Both the position numbers and the translations under genes were made by a program. From positions 1 through 60,600 of the IMG/VR virus record IMGVR_UViG_3300036791_000464: a stretch of DNA of 60,600 bases; one strand, 5' to 3'. A model generated the notes under the pieces. The model was not told where the DNA came from and made no database searches. It saw only the letters and a program-made list of their open reading frames with translations. Positions 49,049-57,849 of this stretch are shown in pieces (within the stretch, counting starts at the first letter, position 1; each line of letters begins with the position of its first letter). This DNA is from a virus.

Positions 49049-49995
49049 GTGATATCTATCAGGATACACTGCCACCGGAAGTTTCGCTCGGGCAACTGTA
49101 CAAGGCTATTGTTCACAAGTATCCGGCGAATCCGGACGACTCAATGGATGTGATTATTCCCGACATCAATCCGGATATCGTCTTCCATAACGTCCGCTGG
49201 AACGCAGTAGACAACAGTGTCGTTCCGTCTGAGACCGACGCCGTGTTGGTTGTCTTCGATAATCAGAACGAGCCGTGGGTGATTACCGAAGGTCAGAGTA
49301 GCGGCGGTGGTAGTGGTGTCCTGATGACCGGCACATGGGTCTGGACGACTGCTGTCAATGCCGCGACCGAAGGTGATGTCAAGGTCAACGCCGCTACCTG
49401 GGCAGCAGCGACGCAGGTGATGATAAACAAGACTGACATCAATAGTCACGATATCACCAATGTCTTGAAAACGATTCAACCTGATGATCAGTTCTATCTT
49501 CAAGATTCGGCTGATTCGACTAAGTGGGGTCACTTCAAGGTAACGAACGCTTTCAACGATCAGGGGACTTGGGGATCTTTTACGGTCGCTTATGTCGATT
49601 CGTCAGGAACTCCTCCAGCCAATAACGAGGATACGCTGGTCACCGTACGGGCATCTGGTACTCCTGGCCCTCCGGGGCCAACAGGTCCACCCGGCCCGAC
49701 AGGGCCAGCGGGCCCAACCGGCCCGACTGGTGCAACCGGGCCGCAAGGCCCGATAGGGAACACAGGGCCGGCAGGCCCGATTGGGCCTCAAGGCTCACAA
49801 GGGCCGCAAGGTAATACTGGCGCGACCGGCCCGCAAGGGCCAATTGGCAATACCGGCCCGACTGGCGCAACTGGCCCTCAAGGGACACGTGGCTCGCTTT
49901 GGACGTCAGCCAGTGGAGCGCCAGTCTCGACCGGCAACAATCCTGGAGACCAGTATATGGATACAGCAACTGGCGACGTATATCAATGGAGCTAA
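49045..49995 (+). CDS. Collagen-like tail/fibre protein
   Basis: A 316-residue protein. An N-terminal beta region is followed by 28 or so Gly-X-Y triplets rich in GPTGPxG and GPQG (roughly residues 210-290), then a short cap. Collagen-like repeats form trimeric stalks in phage fibres. The GTG start overlaps the preceding TGA. The triplet stretch is also highly repetitive at DNA level. Confidence 0.82.
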   Translation: MSDIYQDTLPPEVSLGQLYKAIVHKYPANPDDSMDVIIPDINPDIVFHNVRWNAVDNSVVPSETDAVLVVFDNQNEPWVITEGQSSGGGSGVLMTGTWVWTTAVNAATEGDVKVNAATWAAATQVMINKTDINSHDITNVLKTIQPDDQFYLQDSADSTKWGHFKVTNAFNDQGTWGSFTVAYVDSSGTPPANNEDTLVTVRASGTPGPPGPTGPPGPTGPAGPTGPTGATGPQGPIGNTGPAGPIGPQGSQGPQGNTGATGPQGPIGNTGPTGATGPQGTRGSLWTSASGAPVSTGNNPGDQYMDTATGDVYQWS

Positions 49996-52191
49996 ATGTC
50001 ACCCTGGACTAAGACAGGTAACATTCGTGGCCCTCAAGGGCCAGTAGGTGCAACTGGGCCCGGAACGTATCCGCCCACAACCGGATTCCTGGGTGATGTA
50101 CTAACGGTCACGACCGACGGAGCCGCGCCGACTTGGGCACCAACCGCTCCCATCAGCGACTCCAAAAAGGTAGACAAAGACTCGGTTGTCGTCGCAGCGA
50201 CGAGGATCGTCCAGAATATGCTCGCAGTCGGAGATGCGCAGCCTGCTTTTTGGATCGGAGGTGATGGGAAGCATCAGTGGGGCGCTGGTGGTGCGAGCGC
50301 ACCTGACGTAACTCTTTATCGATCAGCGGCGGCGACACTTACAACTCCTGGTGCGCTCACGACAGGCGCAGCGACGGGTTCTAGTGGTTCTACATCCACC
50401 GGAGCCGGAACATACCAGGGCCCAGGCGGTAGCTTCGCTTCAGTTAGGTCATCGTATGGATACGCGCTTCTAGCTTCACTTCTGGGTGATGCTGGAACGT
50501 GGCGCTTTGCCATCGACTCGAATGGCAAGCAAACCTGGGCCGACGGCGTCGTGTCTACGTCTGACACGAACCTCTACCGCGCTGCGGCGAACATGCTCAA
50601 GACGGACGGGTCGATGCTCGCCACAGCCGGGTTCAACGCCGCAGGGATGGCGGCGGCGGGTACTCCGGCGCTCCAAGCGTCCGTGTCGGGCGACTCGCAG
50701 GTGCGGTTCGTCCTCGCAGCGAACGGTCAGATGCAGTGGGGGCCAGGCGGCACAACCGCTGTCGACACCTACCTCGTCCGAGCCGGAGCGAACGTGTTGC
50801 AGACGAGCGGCACGCTGATCGCCGGAAGTGGATTCAACGCCAACGGGATGACCGGCGTCGGTAGCTGGGCATACCAGGCGAGCGTCAGCGGCGACACTCA
50901 GCCGCGGTTCTACATACGGGCGGACGGCGTCCACGCGTGGGGGCCGGGGAACGCCGCGACCGACACGAGCCTGCAACGGTGGTACGCGGGCGCGATCTAC
51001 ACGCCGAACGTCCTCGGGATCGGGCTGAACATTCGCGTCTACCACGGATCGGTCACGACGGCGCTCACGACAGAGGTCGGCGGCGACACGCAGTCCCGGT
51101 TCCTCTTCGACACGAACGGGCATCTACAGTGGGGGCCGGGAGGCTCGACCGCGCCCGACACGAACCTCTACCGCTCGGGGGCGGGCATCCTCAAGACGGA
51201 CGGGCATCTGCTTGTCGGTCAGTCGATCCAGATGGACAGGAGCGGAGCCGGGAACGCGATCTATTTCGGCAGCGCGAATGACACCTACCTGGTTCGCGCC
51301 GGGGCCAACGTCTTGCAGGCATCCGGTTCGCTCAACGTCTCGCAGTACGTCTTCGCCGGAGCCAACACCGGCAGCGGCAACTGGTCATTCCTCGCTCGTG
51401 TCAGCGGCGACACGAACAACCGCTGGGACGTGATGAACCAGGGGCTCATGCACTGGGGCGACGGAGTGAACTCGCCCGACACGAACCTGTATCGTTCGGC
51501 GGCGGGGGTGCTCAAGACAGATGGAAAAATTGAAGCTGCTGGTGGTTTTACCGTTGGTGGTGCCGCTGTTGGTGGAGTACCATCAGGTTCGATAATCCCT
51601 TACGCTGGAAGTGCTGCACCTTCGGGATGGGTACTCGCGGATGGGACAGCTTATCCTCGTACAGGCGGCACATACGATGCTCTCTTCGCTGCAATTGGAA
51701 CAACCTTTGGCGCGGGAGATGGATCAACAACTTTCAATGTTCCCGATATGCGCGGTCGTATGCCTGTCAGCGTCGGCACTCATGCTGATGTTTCAACTAG
51801 AGGTAATAATGAAGGATCGGCTGTTGCAAGTCGTAGACCAAAACATCCACACTCAAGCGCACTCACATTTGCTGGATCAGGTGGAGCAACGGCTATTGAG
51901 AACGCAGTTCACTCCCACAACGTTAGCGATCCCGGCCACAACCATAACGCATATGCGGGAACGACTGGAGGTTCAAACTATACGATCCAATCTTTCTCAA
52001 ACAATGATGCTGGGGCTGTGTCGTCAACAACCATTGCGGTCGCTGGAACAGGAATCAGTCTCAGCACCGAAACAGCCAATCATCAACACGCTTTCACCCC
52101 AGCCGGATCAATAGGTGGTACGATTGGAGCAGCCGGAGTAGCCAATGATGCACCTGCGTATTTGACCCTCAACTTTATCGTGAAACTCTAA
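49996..52191 (+). CDS. Receptor-binding tail fibre with collar domain
   Basis: A 731-residue fibre. A short Gly-X-Y start (GPQGPVGATGPGTYPPTTG) links it to the preceding collagen protein. Residues 60-510 hold degenerate beta repeats of the form VSGDxQxRFxxxxxGxxxWGxGG...DTxLYRSxAxxL. The C-terminus is a phage tail-collar domain (GSIIPYAGSAAPSGWVLADG, GTTFGAGDGSTTFNVPDMRG). It likely determines host range. The repeat region is clearly more GC-rich than its flanks. Confidence 0.87.
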   Translation: MSPWTKTGNIRGPQGPVGATGPGTYPPTTGFLGDVLTVTTDGAAPTWAPTAPISDSKKVDKDSVVVAATRIVQNMLAVGDAQPAFWIGGDGKHQWGAGGASAPDVTLYRSAAATLTTPGALTTGAATGSSGSTSTGAGTYQGPGGSFASVRSSYGYALLASLLGDAGTWRFAIDSNGKQTWADGVVSTSDTNLYRAAANMLKTDGSMLATAGFNAAGMAAAGTPALQASVSGDSQVRFVLAANGQMQWGPGGTTAVDTYLVRAGANVLQTSGTLIAGSGFNANGMTGVGSWAYQASVSGDTQPRFYIRADGVHAWGPGNAATDTSLQRWYAGAIYTPNVLGIGLNIRVYHGSVTTALTTEVGGDTQSRFLFDTNGHLQWGPGGSTAPDTNLYRSGAGILKTDGHLLVGQSIQMDRSGAGNAIYFGSANDTYLVRAGANVLQASGSLNVSQYVFAGANTGSGNWSFLARVSGDTNNRWDVMNQGLMHWGDGVNSPDTNLYRSAAGVLKTDGKIEAAGGFTVGGAAVGGVPSGSIIPYAGSAAPSGWVLADGTAYPRTGGTYDALFAAIGTTFGAGDGSTTFNVPDMRGRMPVSVGTHADVSTRGNNEGSAVASRRPKHPHSSALTFAGSGGATAIENAVHSHNVSDPGHNHNAYAGTTGGSNYTIQSFSNNDAGAVSSTTIAVAGTGISLSTETANHQHAFTPAGSIGGTIGAAGVANDAPAYLTLNFIVKL

Positions 52192-52199
52192 GGAGAGAG

Positions 52200-52451
52200 A
52201 TGCCTGTTGATGAAGTATCAGTACTCAAGATAAGCTGCGACAACCCGAAGTGTCCGGGGCACCCCGATCTTGATCCTAAGGATCGGAAGGGATGGTTGTT
52301 CGTCAGCGGTGAAGTCTACGGTGAGCCGACCTCATCGCATGTGTTTGGAAATGCGGACTGTCTCAGCCAGGCGAGCGGAGACGCAGATATCGCAGTGCAG
52401 TTTGGCCTTGCCAGGAAAACTTCCGAGATGACGCCAGAGGAGACAACATGA
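52200..52451 (+). CDS. Small zinc-binding protein
   Basis: An 83-residue protein with CDNPKCPGH near the N-terminus and another Cys at NADCL. The CxxxCPG pair also occurs in the early protein at 15411-15671. AAGGAGAG precedes the ATG. Placed between fibre and baseplate genes; function unknown. Confidence 0.72.
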   Translation: MPVDEVSVLKISCDNPKCPGHPDLDPKDRKGWLFVSGEVYGEPTSSHVFGNADCLSQASGDADIAVQFGLARKTSEMTPEETT

Positions 52452-52672
52452 TCGAGCCATTCAAGTATCTGATTCAGCCGGTCGCGGTCGAGCGGGGCGA
52501 AGACGGCCGCATCGTCAGAGAGATCATCGGCGAGACCGTCTCCGTCTATAACATCGACAAAGCGGTCGAACTGATCCGGGAGTTCGAAGAGCAGATCAAC
52601 AATCTCGAACAGGAGCCGAGTAACGGAAGCGGAAGGTTGACCGATGGGCAGCATAGACACGCCGCACTTTGA
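52448..52672 (+). CDS. Hypothetical protein
   Basis: A 74-residue protein (MIEPFKYLIQPVAVERGEDG then a helix DKAVELIREFEEQINNLEQE). It overlaps the gp25-like gene by 29 bp. Unrecognised. Confidence 0.7.
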   Translation: MIEPFKYLIQPVAVERGEDGRIVREIIGETVSVYNIDKAVELIREFEEQINNLEQEPSNGSGRLTDGQHRHAAL

Positions 52673-52976
52673 TCTTCCGTTCCAGCTAGGGCCGAACGGG
52701 GCCAACGTGGTTGAACAAGACACAATCGAAGATGTAGCCAACTGCGTGATAGCGATCTCGATTACGCACGTTGGCTGGCGGGCCGAAGCTCCGACCTTCG
52801 GTGTTCCCGATCTCGCGATGCGGAGGATACCGATTGGCGCTAATGATATCAACGATTGGATCTCCAACCAAGAGCCTCGCGCTATTCTTACCGTCGAAGA
52901 GCATCCGGATCAGGCTGATGCCTTGGTTGATCATATCAACATCGGAGTCTCGATTGTATCGAAGGGAGGTAGCTAA
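52644..52976 (+). CDS. Baseplate wedge protein (gp25/GPW-like)
   Basis: A 110-residue protein matching the small gp25/GPW family: DTIEDVANCVIAISITHVGW then APTFGVPDLA, the conserved E-P-x-F-G-like turn. It nucleates sheath assembly at the baseplate. It is followed immediately by the J-like gene, the canonical order. Confidence 0.85.
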   Translation: MGSIDTPHFDLPFQLGPNGANVVEQDTIEDVANCVIAISITHVGWRAEAPTFGVPDLAMRRIPIGANDINDWISNQEPRAILTVEEHPDQADALVDHINIGVSIVSKGGS

Positions 52977-54169
52977 TGAGTAGCGGATACATTGAGTATC
53001 CAATCAGCTCAGACCCGAACGACTTGCTGACGGAGGCATATTCGACAATCAAGGACAGGGTTCCGAACTGGGTCGAGAACGACGGCAACCTTGACACCTG
53101 GATCCTTCAGATCACTGCGTCGGAGGCTTCTGGCCTCTACAACTTGGCGCAGGACGTACCAGATACGATCTTCCAGTGGTACGGAGCGACCTTGATCGGA
53201 TTGCCTCCGTTGGGTGCGACTTCGGCTATCGTCGGATCGACCTGGACAATGCAAGACAACGTAGGCTATCTGATCCCCGCTGGTACCCAGGTCTCGATCC
53301 GAGACAGCGTCGGAGTTGATCACGCATTTGAAACGACGAATGATGTAGTCATCCCCGCAGGTCAAACTGCGACAGTGGCTGGTGGGATTACGCTCTCGTC
53401 CATCGAAACCGGCGCATCGTTGTCCGGGATCGGTAGCAATGGCTATGGCGCATCTCTAATCGACACTCTTTCCTACGTCACTTCGGTCGTCCTCACCGGA
53501 GCTACGGCTGGCGGACAGGATGCCGAGCTATCGAGCGACTACAACTATCGTCTCGCACTCAAGCTTCAACGTCTCTCGCAGCGCCCAGTCATACCGACAG
53601 ATTTCTCGCTCGCGGCGCTCGACGTTGCTGGCGTCTTTCGTTCTGTTTCCATCGATGGGTACAATCCTTCGGATAGTTCGATGAACAACCAGCGGATGAT
53701 CGCAATCGCAGCCGTTGATCAGAATGGTACTCCGATCTCAGCTACAATCAAGACAAATCTCGGTACATACCTTCAATCTCTGCGCGAGGTAAACTTCATA
53801 GTCAACGTATTTGATCCGACAGTTACCGTGATTGACGTCACCTATAACGTCAAGTGTCTTGTCGGATACTCATCAGCAGTTGTTCAAGCGAACGCTACTG
53901 CTGCCCTACAAAGCTACCTCAGTCCTACCAACTGGGGCAAAGATCCCTCGATCACGGACGCATCCGCAGCTACACAAACATGGGTAGAGACACCCATTGT
54001 TTATTACAACAAGATCCTGAATGTTCTTGATCAGGCGCAGGGAGTGGATCGCGTTATGAGCATGTCTATGGCTATTCATAGTAGCGCGCTCGGAACTGTG
54101 GACATCAATCTTCCTGGTCACGCTTGTCTAACAAACGTAGGAACAATCAATGCGACGGCGACGCCATGA
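52976..54169 (+). CDS. Baseplate wedge protein (gpJ-like)
   Basis: A 397-residue protein of the baseplate J/gp47 family. The N-terminal segment DPNDLLTEAYSTIKDRVPNW, the central GTQVSIRDSVGVDHAFETTN and the later TLSYVTSVVLTGATAGGQDA fit. It builds the baseplate wedges that trigger sheath contraction. The ATG overlaps the preceding stop as TAATG. Confidence 0.88.
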   Translation: MSSGYIEYPISSDPNDLLTEAYSTIKDRVPNWVENDGNLDTWILQITASEASGLYNLAQDVPDTIFQWYGATLIGLPPLGATSAIVGSTWTMQDNVGYLIPAGTQVSIRDSVGVDHAFETTNDVVIPAGQTATVAGGITLSSIETGASLSGIGSNGYGASLIDTLSYVTSVVLTGATAGGQDAELSSDYNYRLALKLQRLSQRPVIPTDFSLAALDVAGVFRSVSIDGYNPSDSSMNNQRMIAIAAVDQNGTPISATIKTNLGTYLQSLREVNFIVNVFDPTVTVIDVTYNVKCLVGYSSAVVQANATAALQSYLSPTNWGKDPSITDASAATQTWVETPIVYYNKILNVLDQAQGVDRVMSMSMAIHSSALGTVDINLPGHACLTNVGTINATATP

Positions 54170-54801
54170 GTAGCTACGGCTGGTCTGTTGAAGACGTCAC
54201 GCAGCGTCTCTACGACAATCTCTATCCGTTGACCGGGGCTGAGGCGCGGATGGGTTGGCCGCTGCTTGCCTTTGTCGACGCAATTGGTCAAATGTTCCAG
54301 GATGGCGCGGATCTCGTTGAGGATGGGCCGAACGGCGAGCCTGGCTGGTCAATCGTTCTCGATATCAACCGGGCGAAGGATGAGGGACTTCCCTGGCTTG
54401 CTCAGTTGATCGGACTTCACTTCTACAGCGGACTGACAGCCGATCAGCAAAGACAGCTAATCAGAGCGCATGCTGGTTGGCAGAGAGGGACGGCCGCTGC
54501 TATTATTGCCGCAATCCGTCTCTTTCTTACGGGTACGCAAACAGTCCAGATCAACGAGCGCGACACGAGCGCGTATCATTTCGCAGTTATCATTTGGGCG
54601 GCAGAAGCTCCGGCCGATACTAGCGCGACCTCGCCGCTCGTGAGATATGTGAACCAGTACGCGAAGCCAGCTGGTCTTCAATGGTCTTTGACTGTCAACC
54701 CTGGATCTCCTCCCGCTCTGACGTACCAGCAGATCTACAACAATACTTGGACATACCAAGACATTTACACGAAGTTCCAGACGTACGCTGACATTCACTA
54801 A
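54166..54801 (+). CDS. Tail protein I-like baseplate protein
   Basis: A 211-residue protein in the position of P2 gpI. WLAQLIGLHFYSGLTADQQR and GWQRGTAAAIIAAIRLFLTG fit that family. The last 27 residues repeat a TYQxIYxxx(W/F) unit three times (TYQQIYNNTW, TYQDIYTKFQ, TYADIH). ATGA overlap with the J-like gene sets the start. Confidence 0.8.
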   Translation: MSSYGWSVEDVTQRLYDNLYPLTGAEARMGWPLLAFVDAIGQMFQDGADLVEDGPNGEPGWSIVLDINRAKDEGLPWLAQLIGLHFYSGLTADQQRQLIRAHAGWQRGTAAAIIAAIRLFLTGTQTVQINERDTSAYHFAVIIWAAEAPADTSATSPLVRYVNQYAKPAGLQWSLTVNPGSPPALTYQQIYNNTWTYQDIYTKFQTYADIH

Positions 54802-54809
54802 GGAGGGCT

Positions 54810-55961
54810 ATGCAAACTACACCGAGACGCGGGATTTCGTATCCTGATGCGGCTCGCGACGACCGCGCCGACATTGCCCTTCATCTTGGCAACTTGGCGG
54901 TTCCGCTCGACGCTGACGCACTCTACAACAACGGTACCGATGCGGCTAGACAAGTAGCCGCGCACCAGACTGGCGGTGGTAGGTTCTGGTGGACAACCGA
55001 TACTCATATCCTCTGGTATGACGACGGTACGAACTGGACAAACGTCGGCCCGTACCCAGGCATTCCGGCCGGCAGCACCGTCCCGACCGGAGCGGTTATG
55101 GACTTCGCAGGAGCAGCCGCTCCAACTGGATACTTGATCTGTGACGGTTCGGCTGTCTCGCGCTCGACGTTCTCCGGGTTGTTCGGAGTAATCGGCTCGA
55201 CATACGGCGCAGGAGATGGCTCGACTACGTTCAACGTTCCTGACTTCCGAGGTCGGATGGCGGTCGGTCTAGCATCTGGTGGTCACCCAGATGTGAATGC
55301 GCTCGGAAACAACGACGGGACGACTCTCGTCAACCGCAGGCCGAAGCATAGTCACGCGAACGGATTGACGATCTCTGGGGCTCCTTCGGTTGGTAGCTTG
55401 ATAGTAACAGGGAATCCTGCAATTGGTTCCTTGTCTGTGGTTGGAACCCCAGCGCTGGGAACTCTGACCGTCTCCGGTTCTCCAGGATTGGGGACGCTTG
55501 GAGTCACAGGTTCGCCTGGTGTCGGTTCACTATCTCTGCCAAACCACGGACACGGAATTGGCGACCCTGGGCACCAACATGGTATCCCGGCAGTCAATGG
55601 CGCCAATACCTTCGGTGGTGGTGGAAATGCGGGTTGGCAAGACGGTGGCATCGGTTACTACGATACTGTGTCAGGGACGGGAATCACCGTCGGCAATCCG
55701 ACGAGTCTGCCTGGAATCTCTGGTGTTCCCTCGGCCGGTTCTCTCGCGGTCAACGGAGCGCCATCAAATGGATCGCTCGGAGTTGCTGGCGCTCCTGCGC
55801 TCGGTAGTCTCGCGGTCAACGGTGCTCCTGCGGTCGGATCGCTCGGTGTTGGCGGAGCGCCCGCCGCCGGATCTCTCGGGGTCGCCGGTACGATTGGACA
55901 GGCTGGAGGATCGGCTGACTCGCCGAGTTATATCGTGACGAACAAGATCATCAAGACATGA
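54810..55961 (+). CDS. Tail fibre/collar protein with GxPxxGSLxV repeats
   Basis: A 383-residue protein. A tail-collar domain lies at residues 90-180 (GAVMDFAGAAAPTGYLICDG, GSTYGAGDGSTTFNVPDFRG). Around it run about a dozen decapeptide repeats GxPxxGSLxV in two blocks, split by a His-rich GHGIGDPGHQHG. Such repeats probably form a beta-helical or spiral trimer. GGAGGGC precedes the ATG. Confidence 0.85.
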   Translation: MQTTPRRGISYPDAARDDRADIALHLGNLAVPLDADALYNNGTDAARQVAAHQTGGGRFWWTTDTHILWYDDGTNWTNVGPYPGIPAGSTVPTGAVMDFAGAAAPTGYLICDGSAVSRSTFSGLFGVIGSTYGAGDGSTTFNVPDFRGRMAVGLASGGHPDVNALGNNDGTTLVNRRPKHSHANGLTISGAPSVGSLIVTGNPAIGSLSVVGTPALGTLTVSGSPGLGTLGVTGSPGVGSLSLPNHGHGIGDPGHQHGIPAVNGANTFGGGGNAGWQDGGIGYYDTVSGTGITVGNPTSLPGISGVPSAGSLAVNGAPSNGSLGVAGAPALGSLAVNGAPAVGSLGVGGAPAAGSLGVAGTIGQAGGSADSPSYIVTNKIIKT

Positions 55962-56071
55962 ACGATTTCATCGCCAAGTTCTTCGCGAAGATCGATGAGC
56001 TAATATCCGTCCTGGTACGCATCGCTGAGGCAATTGAGAAGGGGGTCGAACAGGAGAGTGAAGAAGCATAA
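55958..56071 (+). CDS. Small amphipathic helical peptide
   Basis: A 37-residue peptide (MNDFIAKFFAKIDELISVLV then RIAEAIEKGVEQESEEA), one long amphipathic helix with an acidic tail. It overlaps both neighbours. It could be a membrane-active lysis accessory. Unproven. Confidence 0.62.
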   Translation: MNDFIAKFFAKIDELISVLVRIAEAIEKGVEQESEEA

Positions 56072-56399
56072 GCTTGGGGCGGGTGATTGGGTGGCCGTAG
56101 TTCTGGCCTTGGGTGTAGCGATCTCTATGGTCATCCTGATCACGGGAGTCGTCTGGGGAGCAATCAAGCACGGCTCGACCGCTGCGACGCTGACTGAGAA
56201 CGAGACGCAGGTTTTGATCTCAGCATTTGGAGGCATCTTCGGAATCCTCGGCGCATACCTCGGGTTCCGCGCAGGCAACGGCAATCATTCTCCAGCGCCG
56301 AAGTTCTACTTGTCGAAGGAGGATGACACTGCGATCATTCCTGTTCCAGAAGGTTGGCCAGATCCGGAGAAGCCAGGAGATCAGTCACGCAAAGCGTAG
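56058..56399 (+). CDS. Two-helix membrane protein, holin candidate
   Basis: A 113-residue protein from GTG (VKKHKLGAGDWVAVVLALGV), with CAGGAGA just upstream; an earlier TTG is possible. Hydrophobic helices lie at about residues 10-32 and 48-65, and the C-terminus is acidic and Pro-rich. It is the last gene of the late operon, a common holin location, though the endolysin is far away at 32242. Its end overlaps the convergent gene by 19 bp. Confidence 0.6.
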   Translation: MKKHKLGAGDWVAVVLALGVAISMVILITGVVWGAIKHGSTAATLTENETQVLISAFGGIFGILGAYLGFRAGNGNHSPAPKFYLSKEDDTAIIPVPEGWPDPEKPGDQSRKA

Positions 56400-56920
56400 C
56401 GGAGCCAGCGCATCTCGTTCTCCAGGTTGACGACCGCAGAGCGGCCCCAGCGAGCTTCGTCGTTTTGGATGGACCAGGTCGAGACGATGCGTAGCTCTGA
56501 GTTGAGTTGGGTCATGTGCTCTGGGTAGAACTGCTCCCACTCTAGTTGAGCACCGTCTCGCTCGGTCTCGGGAGTCAGCTTGATCTTCGGCTGCTTCTTG
56601 CTCCAGCCGCTCAGAGATTGGTTCAGAGCGTGAATCACCCGTCTCGATCTCTTCTTGTCCAAAGCCAGTTCTTCGTCTGTTGCGTTACCTCCAAGGCGGC
56701 GGGGGATCGACTCGACAACGATGATCACTGCGAGAGCGCTCGTCAAACGCTCGATCTCGCCGGAGACGAGAGAAGCTTTTGAAACGCTGTTCGAGAGCCG
56801 TAAACCTGGGTCAAAATACCTTTCAACGAATCCGGATGTGCCTAAGACGTTTGTATACACGTCTCTAAGCTCCTTCAAGTCTCTAACCTGGTCTCCGGTC
56901 GATTCGAAGGATTCGTCCAT
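56381..56920 (-). CDS. Hypothetical helical protein at the convergence point
   Basis: A 179-residue helical protein (MDESFESTGDQVRDLKELRD; later GLRLSNSVSKASLVSGEIER, ALAVIIVVESIPRR). A hydrophobic stretch near residue 62 could be a membrane helix but is short. It is the last gene of the leftward arm, tail-to-tail with the rightward operon, with no intrinsic terminator visible between them. Confidence 0.72.
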   Translation of the reverse strand: MDESFESTGDQVRDLKELRDVYTNVLGTSGFVERYFDPGLRLSNSVSKASLVSGEIERLTSALAVIIVVESIPRRLGGNATDEELALDKKRSRRVIHALNQSLSGWSKKQPKIKLTPETERDGAQLEWEQFYPEHMTQLNSELRIVSTWSIQNDEARWGRSAVVNLENEMRWLRYALRD

Positions 56921-56932
56921 GTATACACGCTC

Positions 56933-57313
56933 CTAGCTTTGTACCGAGGATTTCCGTTCGAGGGTTTTACTACGCTGGCTCCGGATTCTTCGTTGATTGT
57001 GCTCTTTTCTGTGACAACTGCCGTGCATCGGGCAAAGGTTGATTAGACGATTGTCTTCTCGATCTTCATTGACATGATGAATGTGAAGACTATTTCTTCC
57101 GACTCCGGTATCCCAAATCTGTTGCCCACACTTCTCACAATGCCATGGAGGATCGGGGAAGAATGACATGAATAAAGCTCGTCCGAGATTATCTCCAGTT
57201 GAAGGCCAGAGTCGAGGTTTTCCAACCAACTGACGCATTTCTTCGGTCGGGAATGGATACCCATCCAAAACATCATTTGGTATGTCACCAGGAGCGTAAC
57301 CTCTCTTTCCCAT
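56933..57313 (-). CDS. HNH endonuclease
   Basis: A 126-residue HNH protein: PPWHCEKCGQQIWDTG, then LHIHHVNEDREDNRLINLCP and GSCHRKEHN, the full His-Asn-His set. It is a close paralogue of the HNH at 59604-59939. TAATG overlap with the preceding stop. Confidence 0.9.
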   Translation of the reverse strand: MGKRGYAPGDIPNDVLDGYPFPTEEMRQLVGKPRLWPSTGDNLGRALFMSFFPDPPWHCEKCGQQIWDTGVGRNSLHIHHVNEDREDNRLINLCPMHGSCHRKEHNQRRIRSQRSKTLERKSSVQS

Positions 57314-57522
57314 TATTCCCCTTCCGGGGCTATTTCTACTCTCGCCGGATCCGGCGGTTGTCCAAACATCTGCGTGTCAGCGCGACGGAGGAGAATACCC
57401 GGTTGGTGACAAACCGGGCATTCCTCCGTTTGGATAAAAGTCATGACTCCACAAACGGAAGTCTCGCAAGCGAAGAGATCATACGGCTTCGCTTTCTGAT
57501 GCAATTGTTGAGGTTCGTCCAT
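57313..57522 (-). CDS. Small zinc-binding protein
   Basis: A 69-residue protein with FACETSVCG and ECPVCHQPG, two cysteine pair motifs consistent with one zinc. TGATG overlap with the upstream gene. Function unknown. Confidence 0.7.
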   Translation of the reverse strand: MDEPQQLHQKAKPYDLFACETSVCGVMTFIQTEECPVCHQPGILLRRADTQMFGQPPDPARVEIAPEGE

Positions 57523-57848
57523 CAGTATCCCGCCATCCTCTCTATGCTTTCGTAGATCCTTTGCTGATCACGAGCAGCTTTCTTACGAGCCTTGAGATGA
57601 CGCTCGTGGATTACGTGCGCCTTTCGATCCTCGTCGCGCTTGTGTTCCAGAGCGATCAGGATCTTGCGAGCGGTCGCCTGCTGCACTGTACAGTTCACAT
57701 TGTTGATGACCCGGTAGAGAGTGTTTGGAGAGACGAGCGCATACGCGCCCGCCTCTCCAGCACTACCACAGCGGTCGATTAGCTCCACGACATGAGGGAG
57801 AATCTTGGAGCAGTCAATCGTCGATCTGTGGTACTTTTGGAATGTCAG
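57522..57848 (-). CDS. HTH-like protein, possible CTG start
   Basis: A 108-residue frame. GEAGAYALVSPNTLYRVINN and QQATARKILIALEHKRDED look like a helix-turn-helix. No ATG/GTG/TTG has a ribosome site; CGGAGGATAAG lies just before a CTG at 57848, overlapping the end of ThyX. Longer in-frame starts exist within ThyX (to 57974) but without a ribosome site. A second CTG candidate exists at 16037. Confidence 0.6.
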   Translation of the reverse strand: MTFQKYHRSTIDCSKILPHVVELIDRCGSAGEAGAYALVSPNTLYRVINNVNCTVQQATARKILIALEHKRDEDRKAHVIHERHLKARKKAARDQQRIYESIERMAGY

Positions 57849-57849
57849 C

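Noticed and set aside
49670-49895. CRISPR-like or tandem DNA repeat
   Set aside because: The repetition is the codons of Gly-X-Y collagen triplets in a tail protein.
56381-56399. Bidirectional terminator at the convergence of the two arms
   Set aside because: The two genes overlap and no hairpin with T-runs is visible.
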